Positions 26,100 through 35,437 of a DNA stretch of 64,000 bases are shown piece after piece. The notes under the pieces were generated by a model. It made no database searches, was not told where the DNA came from, and worked only from the letters and a program-made list of their open reading frames with translations. Source of the DNA: Streptomyces sp. R41 (lineage in GTDB: Bacteria > Actinomycetota > Actinomycetes > Streptomycetales > Streptomycetaceae); assembly GCF_041053055.1 (NCBI RefSeq), contig NZ_CP163443.1, positions 7,051,001 to 7,115,000 of the forward strand. The letters run 5' to 3'. Position 1 is the first letter of the stretch; each line of letters begins with the position of its first letter. The position numbers and the translations under genes are program-made.

Positions 26100-29084
26100 A
26101 TGCGAGCACCGGTGCAGAAGACGCGGCCGAGGCGCACAGGCAAGCAGACGGCCTCCAGCTCAACCGGGGGCGGTGCCACCGGCGACACCGCCGACTCCGC
26201 GGGCAGGGGCCGACCCGCCCACGTACGCAACCGGCTGATCGTCGCCGTGGCGGTCGTCGCGGCCGCCATCGCCGGTGCCGGGGCCCCGACGGTGCTGGCC
26301 GCCTCGGGGCAACTGAACGACTCCCAGAACCTGGTGACGCTCGCGCAGCGGACCCAGCAGGCGCTGACCCTGGCGCACTCGCTGGCCGACGAGCGGGACG
26401 AGGTCACCTCGTACGTCGCCGCGGGGCGGCCCAAGGCCAAGGCCCCCTCCGAGCAGCGCGGCGCGCGCGTCGACCGGCAGGTCGAGGAGTTGCGGGCGGA
26501 CGAGGACGCCCCGGCCACGCTGCTGAAGGACCTCGACTCCATCGCCTCCCTGCGCAGAGCGGCGCTCACCGGGAAGAGCACCGCTCTCGAAGCGCATCAG
26601 GCGTACTCCGGCGCCATCACCGAACTCCACGCCCTCGCCGAGGACCTGGCCGACCAGTTGCCGCCCCGCGCGGGCTCCGGCGCGCACGCCCTCGCCGAGC
26701 TGGACTCCGCCGTCCAGCAGTCCGCCGCCGCCCGCGGACTGCTCCTCGCTGCTCTCAACATCCCGCGCACCACCCAGACCACGATCAACCCGATCACCGG
26801 TCTGGCGGCCACCACGAGCACCTCCTCGGCCGCCGACACCAAGCAGCGCGACGCGCTGAGCGCCGCCGCCCAGCAGGCCCGGCTCCGCTCGGACGCGGCC
26901 CTCGCCGACTTCCACGAGACGGCGCCCAAGGCTGCCAAGGACTCGTACGACTCCACTGTCACCGGGCCCGACGTCGGCACCGCCGACAAGTACCTCGCGA
27001 GCCTCACCGACCAGCCGACGCTCTCCGACGCCGAACTCGACACCAGCGCCAAGAAGCTGGACGCGGCCCTGTCGGCCCGTGTCGAGCTGATGCGCGGCGC
27101 CGAGGCCTCGCTCAACGACCACCGCACCAAGGACCTCGAACAGCTGCGGGACGACGACGTCACCGCGCTGGAGATCCGGATCGCCCTCATCGGCACGCTG
27201 CTGCTCGTCGCGGTCGGCGTCTCGATGGCCATGGCCCGCACCCTCACCCGCCCGCTGGCGGTGCTGCGGCTCGGCTCGGCCCGCCTCGCCGCGGACCCGG
27301 GTGCCGAGGAACCGGTCAAGTTCACCGGCCGCAACGACGAGTTCGCCCAGGTCGTCCGCTCCGTCAACGCGCTGCACGCGCACGCCGCCGCGCTCCACGA
27401 GCGGCTCGCGACGCTCGAAGGCGACCGCAAGCACCTCATCGGGCAGCGTCAGCTGATGGCCGACGAGCGCGACAGGCTGCGTGCCGAACTCGCCGACGCG
27501 GCCGCCCACTTGGAGCAGGTACGCGGCACCATCCACGGCACCTTCGTCAACCTCGCGCTGCGCACCCTCGGCCTCGTGGAGCGCCAACTCGGCGTCATCG
27601 AGGGCCTGGAGGAGCGCGAGCAGGACCCGGACCGCCTCGCCACGCTCTTCAAGCTCGACCACTTCGCCACCGTCATGCGGCGCCACAGCGAGAACCTGCT
27701 CGTCCTCGCGGGCGCGGAGCACGTCCAGCACCACGCGGGTCCCGTCCCGCTCGTCGACGTCGTGCGCGCCGCGGTGAGCGAGATCGAGCGGTACGAGCGT
27801 GTCCGCATCGCCGCGCTGCCGCCGCACGCGCACCTCGCCGGTTTCGCCGCCGACGACATCAGCCACCTCGTGGCCGAGCTCCTGGAGAACGCCTCGTCGT
27901 TCTCGCCGCCCGACCTCCCCGTCGAGGTCTCCGGCTGGCTCCTGGAGAGCGGCGAGGTGATGCTCTCCGTGCACGACGAGGGCATCGGCATGACCGCCGA
28001 GCGGATGAGCCAGCTCAACTCCCGCCTCTCGGACTTCGATCCGGAGGACGCGTACGACCTGGAGGGCGGCGACGGTCTCGGGCTCGGCCTGTACGTGGTG
28101 GCCCGGCTCGCCCACCGGCACGGCGTGCGGGTGCAGTTGCGCGAGCAGAAGCAGGGCGGTGTCGCCGCCGTGGTGGTCCTGCCGAAGGCGATGCTCGCCG
28201 CCGCGCCCGCGGTCACCGCCCCCACGGCCCCCCGGCTCGTCGGCAGCGCGTCCTCGGTGTCGCTGCCCGGCGCCGACGCGGAGGCCAACTCCAACGTCCT
28301 GCGGGGCCGGTCGGCCCTGACGGCATCGGAACCCGCGGGCGACGAGGACCCACTGATCGCCGCGGCGGAAGAGGCCGTACGGGAGGCTTCCGCGGCGGAA
28401 GAGACGGTACGCGAGGACGCCCCGGAGCCCGGTGCGGAAGCGGCCGCCCCCGAACTCGAGGCCTCGTACGAACCCGAGCTCACGCGCAAGCCCGAGGCCT
28501 CCTACGAACCCGAGCTCACGCGCAAGCCCGAGTTCCCGCCCGAGCCCGAGCCGGCATCCGAGCCCGAGCTCCCGCCCGGGCCGGCGTCCGAGCCGGAGCT
28601 CGCCCCCGAGACCACGATGGAGCTTCTGCTCCCGGAGCCCCGGGCGGAAGCACCCGCTCCCGGGCGCGCCCCGGAAGCGGCCCCTGCCCACCCCGCCCCG
28701 GAAGTCCACCTCCCCGCCCGGACCACCACCGATCCCTACGCCATCGGCCCCGACACCCACGAACGGATCCCGGACGAGGGCCCGCGGCTCACCGACAAGG
28801 GCTTGCCCAAACGGACGCCCAAGATCTCCGCGCCCGCGCCGGTCCCGAGGCCGCGCACGGGCGGCGTGGACGCCGAGGCCCTGCGCCGCAGGCTCGGCGG
28901 TTTTCACCGGGGCGCGACGGAGGGCCGACGAGATGTGGAGGCGGAGATCGCCGAACAGACGGCCGAGATGAACGCACCCGCAGCACAGGCGCCCACAGCG
29001 CACGCGTCCGCAGGATCCACGCCGGGCGCGCACGCACAGGACGTAGAAGCATCGGGGGGCACAGTCGAGGAGGCAAGCAGTTGA
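26100..29084 (+). CDS. Conservon CvnA: sensor-kinase-like protein with NIT-type extracellular domain
   Basis: 994 residues from ATG 26100; the ribosome site is weak, so the start is less certain. TM1 (RLIVAVAVVAAAIAGAG) and TM2 (IRIALIGTLLLVAVGVSMAMA) flank a helical extracellular nitrate/nitrite-sensor-type domain. A HAMP segment, a dimerisation region and a kinase-type ATPase (ELLENASSFSPP, DEGIGMT, GDGLGLGLYVVA) follow. The tail from about residue 700 is Pro/Glu-rich and contains a duplicated unit SYEPELTRKPE. In conservons this protein works with the B, C and D products in a GPCR-like signalling assembly at the membrane. The stop overlaps the cvnB start. Confidence 0.9.
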   Translation: MRAPVQKTRPRRTGKQTASSSTGGGATGDTADSAGRGRPAHVRNRLIVAVAVVAAAIAGAGAPTVLAASGQLNDSQNLVTLAQRTQQALTLAHSLADERDEVTSYVAAGRPKAKAPSEQRGARVDRQVEELRADEDAPATLLKDLDSIASLRRAALTGKSTALEAHQAYSGAITELHALAEDLADQLPPRAGSGAHALAELDSAVQQSAAARGLLLAALNIPRTTQTTINPITGLAATTSTSSAADTKQRDALSAAAQQARLRSDAALADFHETAPKAAKDSYDSTVTGPDVGTADKYLASLTDQPTLSDAELDTSAKKLDAALSARVELMRGAEASLNDHRTKDLEQLRDDDVTALEIRIALIGTLLLVAVGVSMAMARTLTRPLAVLRLGSARLAADPGAEEPVKFTGRNDEFAQVVRSVNALHAHAAALHERLATLEGDRKHLIGQRQLMADERDRLRAELADAAAHLEQVRGTIHGTFVNLALRTLGLVERQLGVIEGLEEREQDPDRLATLFKLDHFATVMRRHSENLLVLAGAEHVQHHAGPVPLVDVVRAAVSEIERYERVRIAALPPHAHLAGFAADDISHLVAELLENASSFSPPDLPVEVSGWLLESGEVMLSVHDEGIGMTAERMSQLNSRLSDFDPEDAYDLEGGDGLGLGLYVVARLAHRHGVRVQLREQKQGGVAAVVVLPKAMLAAAPAVTAPTAPRLVGSASSVSLPGADAEANSNVLRGRSALTASEPAGDEDPLIAAAEEAVREASAAEETVREDAPEPGAEAAAPELEASYEPELTRKPEASYEPELTRKPEFPPEPEPASEPELPPGPASEPELAPETTMELLLPEPRAEAPAPGRAPEAAPAHPAPEVHLPARTTTDPYAIGPDTHERIPDEGPRLTDKGLPKRTPKISAPAPVPRPRTGGVDAEALRRRLGGFHRGATEGRRDVEAEIAEQTAEMNAPAAQAPTAHASAGSTPGAHAQDVEASGGTVEEASS

Positions 29085-29584
29085 CCGCGCCCAGTACCTT
29101 CGGCCTGAGCAGTGAAGCCCGCAATCTGCACTGGCTGTTGACGAATCTCGTCGAGGAGGTGCCGGGCCTCCTGTCGGTCGCGGTCGTCTCCTCCGACGGC
29201 CTGCTGCTGCTCTCCTCCGACCCCGGCAGAAACGCGGAGGCGAGGACGGCCCAGACGGACCGGCCGACGGGCCCCAAGGGGTCCTCCGCCGACCTCGCCA
29301 CCATCGTCTCCGGCATCGGCAGCCTCACCATCGGCGCCGCCAAGCTGATGGACGGCGGCAACGTCAAGCAGACGATGGTCGCGATGGACGCGGGCAGCCT
29401 CTTCGTCATGTCGATCAGCGACGGTTCGCTGCTCGGCGTGCACGGCTCCCCGGACTGCGACATGAGCGTGGTGGCGTACCACATGGCGCTCTTCGTCGGC
29501 CGTGCCGGACACGTCCTGACCCCCGAACTGCGCACTGAGCTCCGAAAATCCCTGGAGACCGAGTCGATGGGGAGCGCCCGATGA
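29081..29584 (+). CDS. Conservon CvnB: roadblock/LC7 protein
   Basis: 167 residues from TTG 29081, which overlaps the cvnA stop (TTGA) behind a strong GAGGAGG site (29068-29074). The fold features are LLTNLVEEVPGLLSVAVVSSDGLLLL, then a glycine-rich stretch and FVMSISDGSLLGV, as in roadblock/LC7 proteins that act as GTPase regulators. It presumably controls the GTP state of the CvnD protein. It overlaps cvnC by ATGA at its end, so the operon is translationally coupled. Confidence 0.92.
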   Translation: MTAPSTFGLSSEARNLHWLLTNLVEEVPGLLSVAVVSSDGLLLLSSDPGRNAEARTAQTDRPTGPKGSSADLATIVSGIGSLTIGAAKLMDGGNVKQTMVAMDAGSLFVMSISDGSLLGVHGSPDCDMSVVAYHMALFVGRAGHVLTPELRTELRKSLETESMGSAR

Positions 29585-29982
29585 GTACCCCCAACAAGCT
29601 GCCGGTCCGCGGCGGTGACCGCAAACCCGCCCGCGTACGCCCCTACTCGCTCACCGGCGGCCGCACCCGCTTCGGGCACGTCCTCCTCGTCGAGACGTTC
29701 GTGGCGGCGCTCGAGGCCCCCGAGGAGCGCAAGGAGCTGACGAATGGCTCCCTCTCCAACCGGGTGATGCCCGAGATGCGGGCCATCGTCGAACTCTGCC
29801 GCCGGATGCGTACGGTGGCCGAGATCGCCGCCCTCCTCAGGATGCCGCTCGGCGTGGTCCGGGTGCTCCTGAGCGACCTGGCGGACCAGGGAAAGATCCG
29901 TGTGTACGGAACAGGTCACGGCCCGGGACAGCCGGACCGCGCTCTGCTGGAAAGGGTGCTGAGTGGACTCCGTCGTCTCTGA
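29581..29982 (+). CDS. Conservon CvnC: DUF742 protein
   Basis: 133 residues from ATG 29581. The N-terminus RVRPYSLTGGRT and the helix-turn-helix-like section TVAEIAALLRMPLGVVRVLLSDLADQG are diagnostic of DUF742 proteins. The molecular role is unknown beyond membership of the conservon. It overlaps both neighbours: 4 bp with cvnB and 20 bp with cvnD. Confidence 0.93.
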   Translation: MSTPNKLPVRGGDRKPARVRPYSLTGGRTRFGHVLLVETFVAALEAPEERKELTNGSLSNRVMPEMRAIVELCRRMRTVAEIAALLRMPLGVVRVLLSDLADQGKIRVYGTGHGPGQPDRALLERVLSGLRRL

Positions 29983-30601
29983 CGCCGCCCCGGGCGTCGC
30001 CCCCCTCCTCGACGGCGAGGAGGATCTGCAGGCCTGGCAGACGGATCGCAGCCGCGCGCCGATCGCCACCAAGATCGTCGTGGCGGGCGGCTTCGGCGTG
30101 GGCAAGACCACGCTGGTCACCGCGGTCTCCGAGATCACGCCCCTCCAGACGGAGGCGCTGATGACCCAGGCCAGCGAGGACACCGACGACCTCACCGGCA
30201 CGCCGGACAAGCTGACCACCACCGTGGCCATGGACTTCGGCCGTATCACGCTCGACGACGACCTGGTGCTCTACCTCTTCGGTACGCCGGGCCAGCAGCG
30301 GTTCTGGTTCATGTGGGACGACCTGGTGCGCGGCGCGATCGGCGCGGTGGTCCTCGCCGACACCCGCCGCCTGTCGGACTGCTTCCCGGCCCTCGACTAC
30401 TTCGAGAGCTGCGGGCTGCCGTACGTCGTCGCCGTCAACCACTTCGACGGCAGCGAGCGGTTCGAGCCGGAGGACGTGCGTGAGGCCCTCACGGTGCCCA
30501 CGCACATACCTGTCATGATCATGGATGCCAGGCGCCGGATCTCGGTTGTCGAGACCCTGCTCGGCCTGGTGGGGCACGCGCTCGACGTGAGCCCCGAATA
30601 A
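29963..30601 (+). CDS. Conservon CvnD: small GTP-binding protein
   Basis: 212 residues from GTG 29963, inside the end of cvnC. G1 P-loop GGFGVGKTT, a Thr-containing switch region (TTTVAMDFGRI), G3-like FGTPGQQRFW, and a G4-position strand VAVNHFDGS that has Asn-His-Phe-Asp in place of the usual NKxD, as in this family. It is the predicted G-protein-like switch of the conservon. The next gene starts 24 bp downstream on the same strand. Confidence 0.93.
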   Translation: MDSVVSDAAPGVAPLLDGEEDLQAWQTDRSRAPIATKIVVAGGFGVGKTTLVTAVSEITPLQTEALMTQASEDTDDLTGTPDKLTTTVAMDFGRITLDDDLVLYLFGTPGQQRFWFMWDDLVRGAIGAVVLADTRRLSDCFPALDYFESCGLPYVVAVNHFDGSERFEPEDVREALTVPTHIPVMIMDARRRISVVETLLGLVGHALDVSPE

Positions 30602-30625
30602 GACGTAAGCAGAGTTAGGACGCGC

Positions 30626-31879
30626 ATGCGGAAGATACTCGTCGTCGGAGCCGGCCAGTCCGGACTCCAGCTCGCCCTCGGACTCCAGTCGAACGGGTAC
30701 GAGGTCACCCTGATGTCGAACCGGACGGCGGACGAGATCCGTACCGGCCGTGTCATGTCGACGCAGTGCATGTTCGACACGGCACTGCAGCACGAGCGCG
30801 ATCTCCAGCTGAACTTCTGGGAGTCCCAGGCCCCGAAGATCGAAGGACTCGGCGTCTCGGTGGCGGCCCCCGGCTCACACGACCCGGGGCCGACCCAGCG
30901 GGCGATCGACTGGGTGGGCAAGCTCGACGGGTACGCGCAGTCGGTGGACCAGCGGGTGAAGATGGCCGGCTGGATGGAGACGTTCGCGCAGCGCGGCGGC
31001 CAGTTGGTCATCCACGGCGCCGCGGTCTCCGACCTCGACTACTTCTCCCGTACGTACGACCTGGTGCTGGTGTCGGCCGGCAAGGGCGAGCTCGTGTCCA
31101 TGTTCGGCCGGGACGCCTCCCGTTCGCCGTACAGCGAGCCGCAGCGGGCGTTGGCGGTCGCGTACGTGCACGGTCTGGGCCCGCGCCCGGAACACCCGGA
31201 CTACGACGCGGTCCGCTGCAACCTGGTCCCCGGCGTCGGCGAGCTCTTCGTCATGCCGACGCTCACCACCTCGGGGCGCGCGGACATCCTCTTCTGGGAG
31301 GGCATACCCGGCGGCCCGCTCGACGTCTTCAACGGCGTCAAGGACCCGGCCGAACACCTCTCCCTGACCCTGGAACTCATGGAGCGGTTCACGCCGTGGG
31401 AGTACGCGCGGGCCACGAAGGTGGAACTGACCGACGCGAACGGCACGTTGTCGGGACGGTACGCCCCCACCGTCCGCAACCCGATCGGCCGCCTCCCCGG
31501 CGGGGGTCTGGTCCTCGGCGTCGCCGACGTCGTCGTGGCGAACGACCCGATCACCGGACAGGGTTCCAACTCCGCCTCCAAGTGCGCGGCCGCGTACCTC
31601 GCCTCGATCCTCGAGCAGGGTGAAAAGCCCTTCGACGAGGAGTGGATGCAGGCCACGTTCGATCGGTACTGGGACACGGCCCAGCACGTCACCAAGTGGA
31701 CCAACGCGATGCTCGGCGTGCCGCCGGAGCACGTGCTGAACCTGATCGGCGCGGCCGGTCAGCTGCCGCCTGTGGCGGACCGTTTCGCCAACGGCTTCAA
31801 CGACCCGGCCGACTTCGAGAACTTCTTCTTCGAACCGGAGAAGACGGAGGCGTACCTGGCCTCGGTCGCCGGAGCGTAA
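30626..31879 (+). CDS. Styrene-monooxygenase-like FAD-dependent oxygenase
   Basis: 417 residues from ATG 30626. The N-terminal FAD-binding Rossmann motif is ILVVGAGQSGLQLA, and the C-terminal half has the flavin motif LGVADVVVANDPITGQGSN. It is closest in character to StyA-type two-component monooxygenases, which need a separate flavin reductase; none is visible nearby. Its position 24 bp behind cvnD suggests it is the fifth gene of the conservon operon, where some conservons carry P450 genes. Its substrate is unknown. The operon ends at a 14-bp-stem hairpin. Confidence 0.85.
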   Translation: MRKILVVGAGQSGLQLALGLQSNGYEVTLMSNRTADEIRTGRVMSTQCMFDTALQHERDLQLNFWESQAPKIEGLGVSVAAPGSHDPGPTQRAIDWVGKLDGYAQSVDQRVKMAGWMETFAQRGGQLVIHGAAVSDLDYFSRTYDLVLVSAGKGELVSMFGRDASRSPYSEPQRALAVAYVHGLGPRPEHPDYDAVRCNLVPGVGELFVMPTLTTSGRADILFWEGIPGGPLDVFNGVKDPAEHLSLTLELMERFTPWEYARATKVELTDANGTLSGRYAPTVRNPIGRLPGGGLVLGVADVVVANDPITGQGSNSASKCAAAYLASILEQGEKPFDEEWMQATFDRYWDTAQHVTKWTNAMLGVPPEHVLNLIGAAGQLPPVADRFANGFNDPADFENFFFEPEKTEAYLASVAGA

Positions 31880-31883
31880 CGGA

Positions 31884-31921
31884 AGGTGGGCATCCCCGCT
31901 GTGCAGTGGGGATGCCCACCT
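31884..31921 (+). terminator. Terminator hairpin of the conservon operon
   Basis: A perfect 14-bp stem (AGGTGGGCATCCCC and its complement) with a 10-base loop begins 4 bp after the stop of the monooxygenase gene. It also lies just before the end of the convergent molybdoenzyme gene and could serve both. Confidence 0.85.
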
Positions 31922-31965
31922 CGCCACGACGGCTCCTTCCCGGAGACGGTGCGCCCCTTCCGTGC

Positions 31966-34329
31966 TCAGGCGGCGGAGGTGATGGTCACCTTGACGTGCT
32001 TCATGAGCGGCTGGTCGCTCTGGACGCTGTAGTCGCTGATCGCGCACAGGACGTTCATCTCCGGCATGTAGCCGGCTGCGCAGCCGCGCGGAATGTCGTA
32101 GGGAAGGGCGAGAAAGCCGTCGAGGGAGCGGGTGCTGCCGTCCTTGGCGATGCTGGTGATGTTGACGGGGCCGAACTCGGAGATGCCGCGTTCGCGCATG
32201 TCGTCTTTGTTCATGAAGACGAGCGTGCGGAGGTTCTTGACACCGCGGTAGCGGTCGTTGTCCGAGTAGATGGTGGTGTTCCACTGATCGTGGGAGCGCA
32301 TGGTGCCCAGCGCCAGGGTGCCCGGGGCGGGGACGACGTCGGGCAGCGGTGCCGTGGAGAACTCCGCGCGGCCGGACGGGGTCAGGAAGACCAGTTCGCG
32401 GGCGGGCTGTTTGATGCGGAAGCCGAGCGGCAGCCGCACACGGCGGTTGAAGTCCTCGAAGCCGTCGAGGGCTTGGGCCATGGTGTCGCGGATGCGGTCG
32501 TAGTCCTCGACGTACCACTCCCACCGGGTACGGCTGTCGGGCAGGGCCGCACGTGCCATGCCGGCGATGATGGCGGGTTCGGACAGCAGGTGCCGTGAGG
32601 CGGGTCGCTTCATGCCGACGGACAGATGAACCATGCTCATCGAGTCCTCGACCGACGTGCTCTGGATGCCGCCCCGCTGATGGTCCTTCTCGGTGCGGCC
32701 CAGGCACGGAAGGATGAGGGCCTGGCGACCGTGGACGAGGTGGCTGCGGTTCAGCTTGGTGCTCACCTGAACGGTGAGATCGCAGGAGCGCAGCGCCGCG
32801 TAGGTGTACGGAGTGTCGGGTGCCGCGTGGGCGAAGTTGCCGCCCATGCCGACGAACACCTTCACATCGCCGCGGTGCATCGCCTCGATGGTGCCGACCG
32901 TGTCGAGGCCGTGCTCACGGGGTGGCTCGATCCCGCAGACCTCGGAGAGCCGGTCCAGGAACTCGTCGGGGGGACGGTGATCGATGCCGCAGGTGCGGTT
33001 TCCCTGGACGTTGCTGTGGCCGCGCACGGGGGAGGGTCCCGCTCCTTCGCGTCCCAGATTGCCGCGCAGCAGAAGAAGGTTGACGATCTCCCGGACGGTG
33101 TCCACGCCGTGCTCGTGCTGACTGATGCCCAGGCACCAGCTGACGATGCTGCGGTCGGCGTCGCTGTAGACGCGCGCCGCTTTCAGGATGTCGGCCCGGT
33201 CCAGCCCTGACTGGTTCTCGATCTCCTCCCATGACGTGGCCTCGCACAAGGCCCGATAGTCCTCGAATCCTGCGGTATGGCGGTCGATGAACTCCTGGTC
33301 CAGGGCCTTGGGCTCGGTTCTGGCCTGTTCCAGGACCACCTTCGCCATGCCGCGCAGGAGCGCCATGTCGCCGCCGATGCGCGGCTGCAGGTTCAGGGTG
33401 CTGGTGCGGGTCGATTTGAAGAGGGCCATGTCCATGAAGTCGTGCGGGACGATGGTGCGGGTGGCGGCCGCCTCGACCAGCGGATTGACGTGCACGATCC
33501 GGGCGCCGCGATGGTATGCCTCAGCCAGGGCGGTCAGCATTCGGGGCGCGTTGGACGCGGCGTTGACTCCCAGGATGAACAGCGCGTCCGCGCTCTCCCA
33601 GTCCTTGAGGTCGACGGTTCCCTTGCCCGTACCCAGGGAGGCCTCAAGAGCGCGGCCGCTGGCCTCGTGGCACATGTTGGAGCAGTCGGGCAGGTTGTTC
33701 GTGCCCAGTTCGCGGGCCATCAACTGATAGAGGAATGTGGCTTCGTTGCCGAGGCGGCCCGATGTGTAGAACGAGGCCTGATTCGGGTGGTCCAGCTCGC
33801 GCAGGGCACGGCCGACCACGGCGAAGGCGTCCTTCCAGCTGATCGGCACGTAGTGGTCCGTATCAGCGTCGTACACCATCGGCTCGGTCAATCGGCCCTG
33901 GTCTTCCAGTTCGAAGTCGCTCCAGTCGAACAGCTCGGTCACCGAGTGGGCGGCGAAGAATTCACGGCCGACCCGCTTCCGGGTCATCTCCCAGGTGACG
34001 TGCTTGATTCCGTTTTCGCAGATGTCCAGATGCAGGCCCTTGGTGTCGTCCGGCCACGCGCACCCGGGACAGTCGAATCCGGTGTTCTCGTGGTTCATGC
34101 GCATGATCGCCCGTGGCCCGTCCACCAGCGCACCCTCACGCACCAGGACCTGGCTCACGCTCTTGGCCGCGCCCCAGCCCGCGGCAGGGTGGTGATAGGG
34201 ACGGAAATGCGGTTCGCCCTTGGGCTCGGGTCCTGCTGTGGGTTCCGGCCTTTCCGGCTCATCATGCGAGAGGGCCAAGAGTCTCACCCTTTCGCCGTTC
34301 AGGGCGTGGTCCACATTCAACGCTTCCAC
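31966..34329 (-). CDS. FdhF/YdeP-family molybdopterin oxidoreductase
   Basis: Up to 787 residues from GTG 34329; later GTG or TTG starts near 34285 would shorten it by about 15-20 residues and cannot be excluded. Motifs shared with E. coli YdeP as I recall it: AAGWGAAKSV, GFDCPGCAWPD (C-x2-C), the FYTSGRLGNEATFLYQLMARELG block, NMCHEASG, RGHSNVQGNRTCGI and SMSMVHLS. It binds a bis-MGD molybdenum cofactor in this family. Only one CxxC is seen at the N-terminus instead of the four Cys of true formate dehydrogenases. Substrate is unknown; YdeP is linked to acid resistance. It is divergent from the Dyp peroxidase. Confidence 0.88.
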   Translation of the reverse strand: MEALNVDHALNGERVRLLALSHDEPERPEPTAGPEPKGEPHFRPYHHPAAGWGAAKSVSQVLVREGALVDGPRAIMRMNHENTGFDCPGCAWPDDTKGLHLDICENGIKHVTWEMTRKRVGREFFAAHSVTELFDWSDFELEDQGRLTEPMVYDADTDHYVPISWKDAFAVVGRALRELDHPNQASFYTSGRLGNEATFLYQLMARELGTNNLPDCSNMCHEASGRALEASLGTGKGTVDLKDWESADALFILGVNAASNAPRMLTALAEAYHRGARIVHVNPLVEAAATRTIVPHDFMDMALFKSTRTSTLNLQPRIGGDMALLRGMAKVVLEQARTEPKALDQEFIDRHTAGFEDYRALCEATSWEEIENQSGLDRADILKAARVYSDADRSIVSWCLGISQHEHGVDTVREIVNLLLLRGNLGREGAGPSPVRGHSNVQGNRTCGIDHRPPDEFLDRLSEVCGIEPPREHGLDTVGTIEAMHRGDVKVFVGMGGNFAHAAPDTPYTYAALRSCDLTVQVSTKLNRSHLVHGRQALILPCLGRTEKDHQRGGIQSTSVEDSMSMVHLSVGMKRPASRHLLSEPAIIAGMARAALPDSRTRWEWYVEDYDRIRDTMAQALDGFEDFNRRVRLPLGFRIKQPARELVFLTPSGRAEFSTAPLPDVVPAPGTLALGTMRSHDQWNTTIYSDNDRYRGVKNLRTLVFMNKDDMRERGISEFGPVNITSIAKDGSTRSLDGFLALPYDIPRGCAAGYMPEMNVLCAISDYSVQSDQPLMKHVKVTITSAA

Positions 34330-34467
34330 TCAGGCTATGCCGGTTGATCACCCCTCGCCAGGCGGCTTTCGGAGCACACATCACGGGAGCAGGACTGTGG
34401 CCTGCGGAGGGCAAGGTCGACCCGCAGGGCGTACCGTCGTTATCGCGATAGGCAGGAGGCCGGCTTC

Positions 34468-35406
34468 GTGTTTGAGTCGCAGCGCGTGATCGTCCCACCG
34501 GCCAAGACCGCCGTTTTCCTCGTGGGCACGATCGTCCCCGGCGGCGAGGCCACCGTCCGTGACCTGCTCGAAGATGTGGCGGGTTTGCTGCGGTCGGTGG
34601 GCTATCGCGCCCCGTACGCCGAGCTCAGCTGCGTCGTCGGTGTCGGCTCCCACGCCTGGGATCGGCTGTTCGCCGGTCCGCGCCCTCGTGACCTGCATCC
34701 CTTCGTGCCGTTGGAAGGGCCCATCCACAAGGCTCCGTCGACGCCGGGGGATGTCCTCTTCCATCTGCGCGCCCACGAGATGGACCTCTGTTTTGAACTG
34801 GCTCGGCTGATCGCCGGGCGACTTGCCGGAGCGGTCACGATGGTCGACGAAGTACATGGCTTCAAGTACTTCGACGAGCGCGACCTGCTGGGTTTCGTCG
34901 ACGGCAGTGAGAATCCCGGCTACCAGGCGGCCGCCGACGCGGTGCTCGTCGGTGCCGAGGACGAGCACTTCATGGGCGGTAGCTACGTGATCGTCCAGAA
35001 GTACCTCCACGATCTCGTGGCCTGGAACGCGTTGACCACACAAGAGCAGGAGAACGTCATCGGCCGAAGCAAGCTGGCCAACATGGAAATGCCCGACGAG
35101 GTCAAGCCCCCGGATTCCCATGTCGCCCTCAACACCATCACGGACGAGGACGGCAACGAGCAGAAGATCGTGCGGGAGAACATGCCGTTCGGGACGATCG
35201 GCAAGAGGGAATTCGGCACCTATTTCATCGGCTACGCGCGCACGCCTGAGGTGACCGAACGGATGCTGCGAAACATGTTCCTCGGTGACCGTCCCGGGAT
35301 CCACGACAGGATCCTCGACTTCTCGAGGGCGACCACCGGCTGCCTTTTCTATGTACCGACCGTGGATTTCCTCGACGATCTTCCCCAGCCGCCGGACAGG
35401 CCCTAG
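34468..35406 (+). CDS. Dyp-type heme peroxidase
   Basis: 312 residues from GTG 34468 behind AGGAGG (34456-34461). The signature GFVDGSENP carries the catalytic Asp of Dyp peroxidases, and the region around GSYVIVQKYLHDL with later FGTIGKREFGTYFIGYA matches the heme-binding half. The length and motif order fit the bacterial class B group. It has no Tat signal, so it acts in the cytoplasm or inside an encapsulin-like cage, though no encapsulin gene is in the window. It ends 31 bp from the convergent DUF1345 gene. Confidence 0.92.
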   Translation: MFESQRVIVPPAKTAVFLVGTIVPGGEATVRDLLEDVAGLLRSVGYRAPYAELSCVVGVGSHAWDRLFAGPRPRDLHPFVPLEGPIHKAPSTPGDVLFHLRAHEMDLCFELARLIAGRLAGAVTMVDEVHGFKYFDERDLLGFVDGSENPGYQAAADAVLVGAEDEHFMGGSYVIVQKYLHDLVAWNALTTQEQENVIGRSKLANMEMPDEVKPPDSHVALNTITDEDGNEQKIVRENMPFGTIGKREFGTYFIGYARTPEVTERMLRNMFLGDRPGIHDRILDFSRATTGCLFYVPTVDFLDDLPQPPDRP

Positions 35407-35437
35407 GTCGCAGCCGAGGTATTCAGGAGCACTGCGC

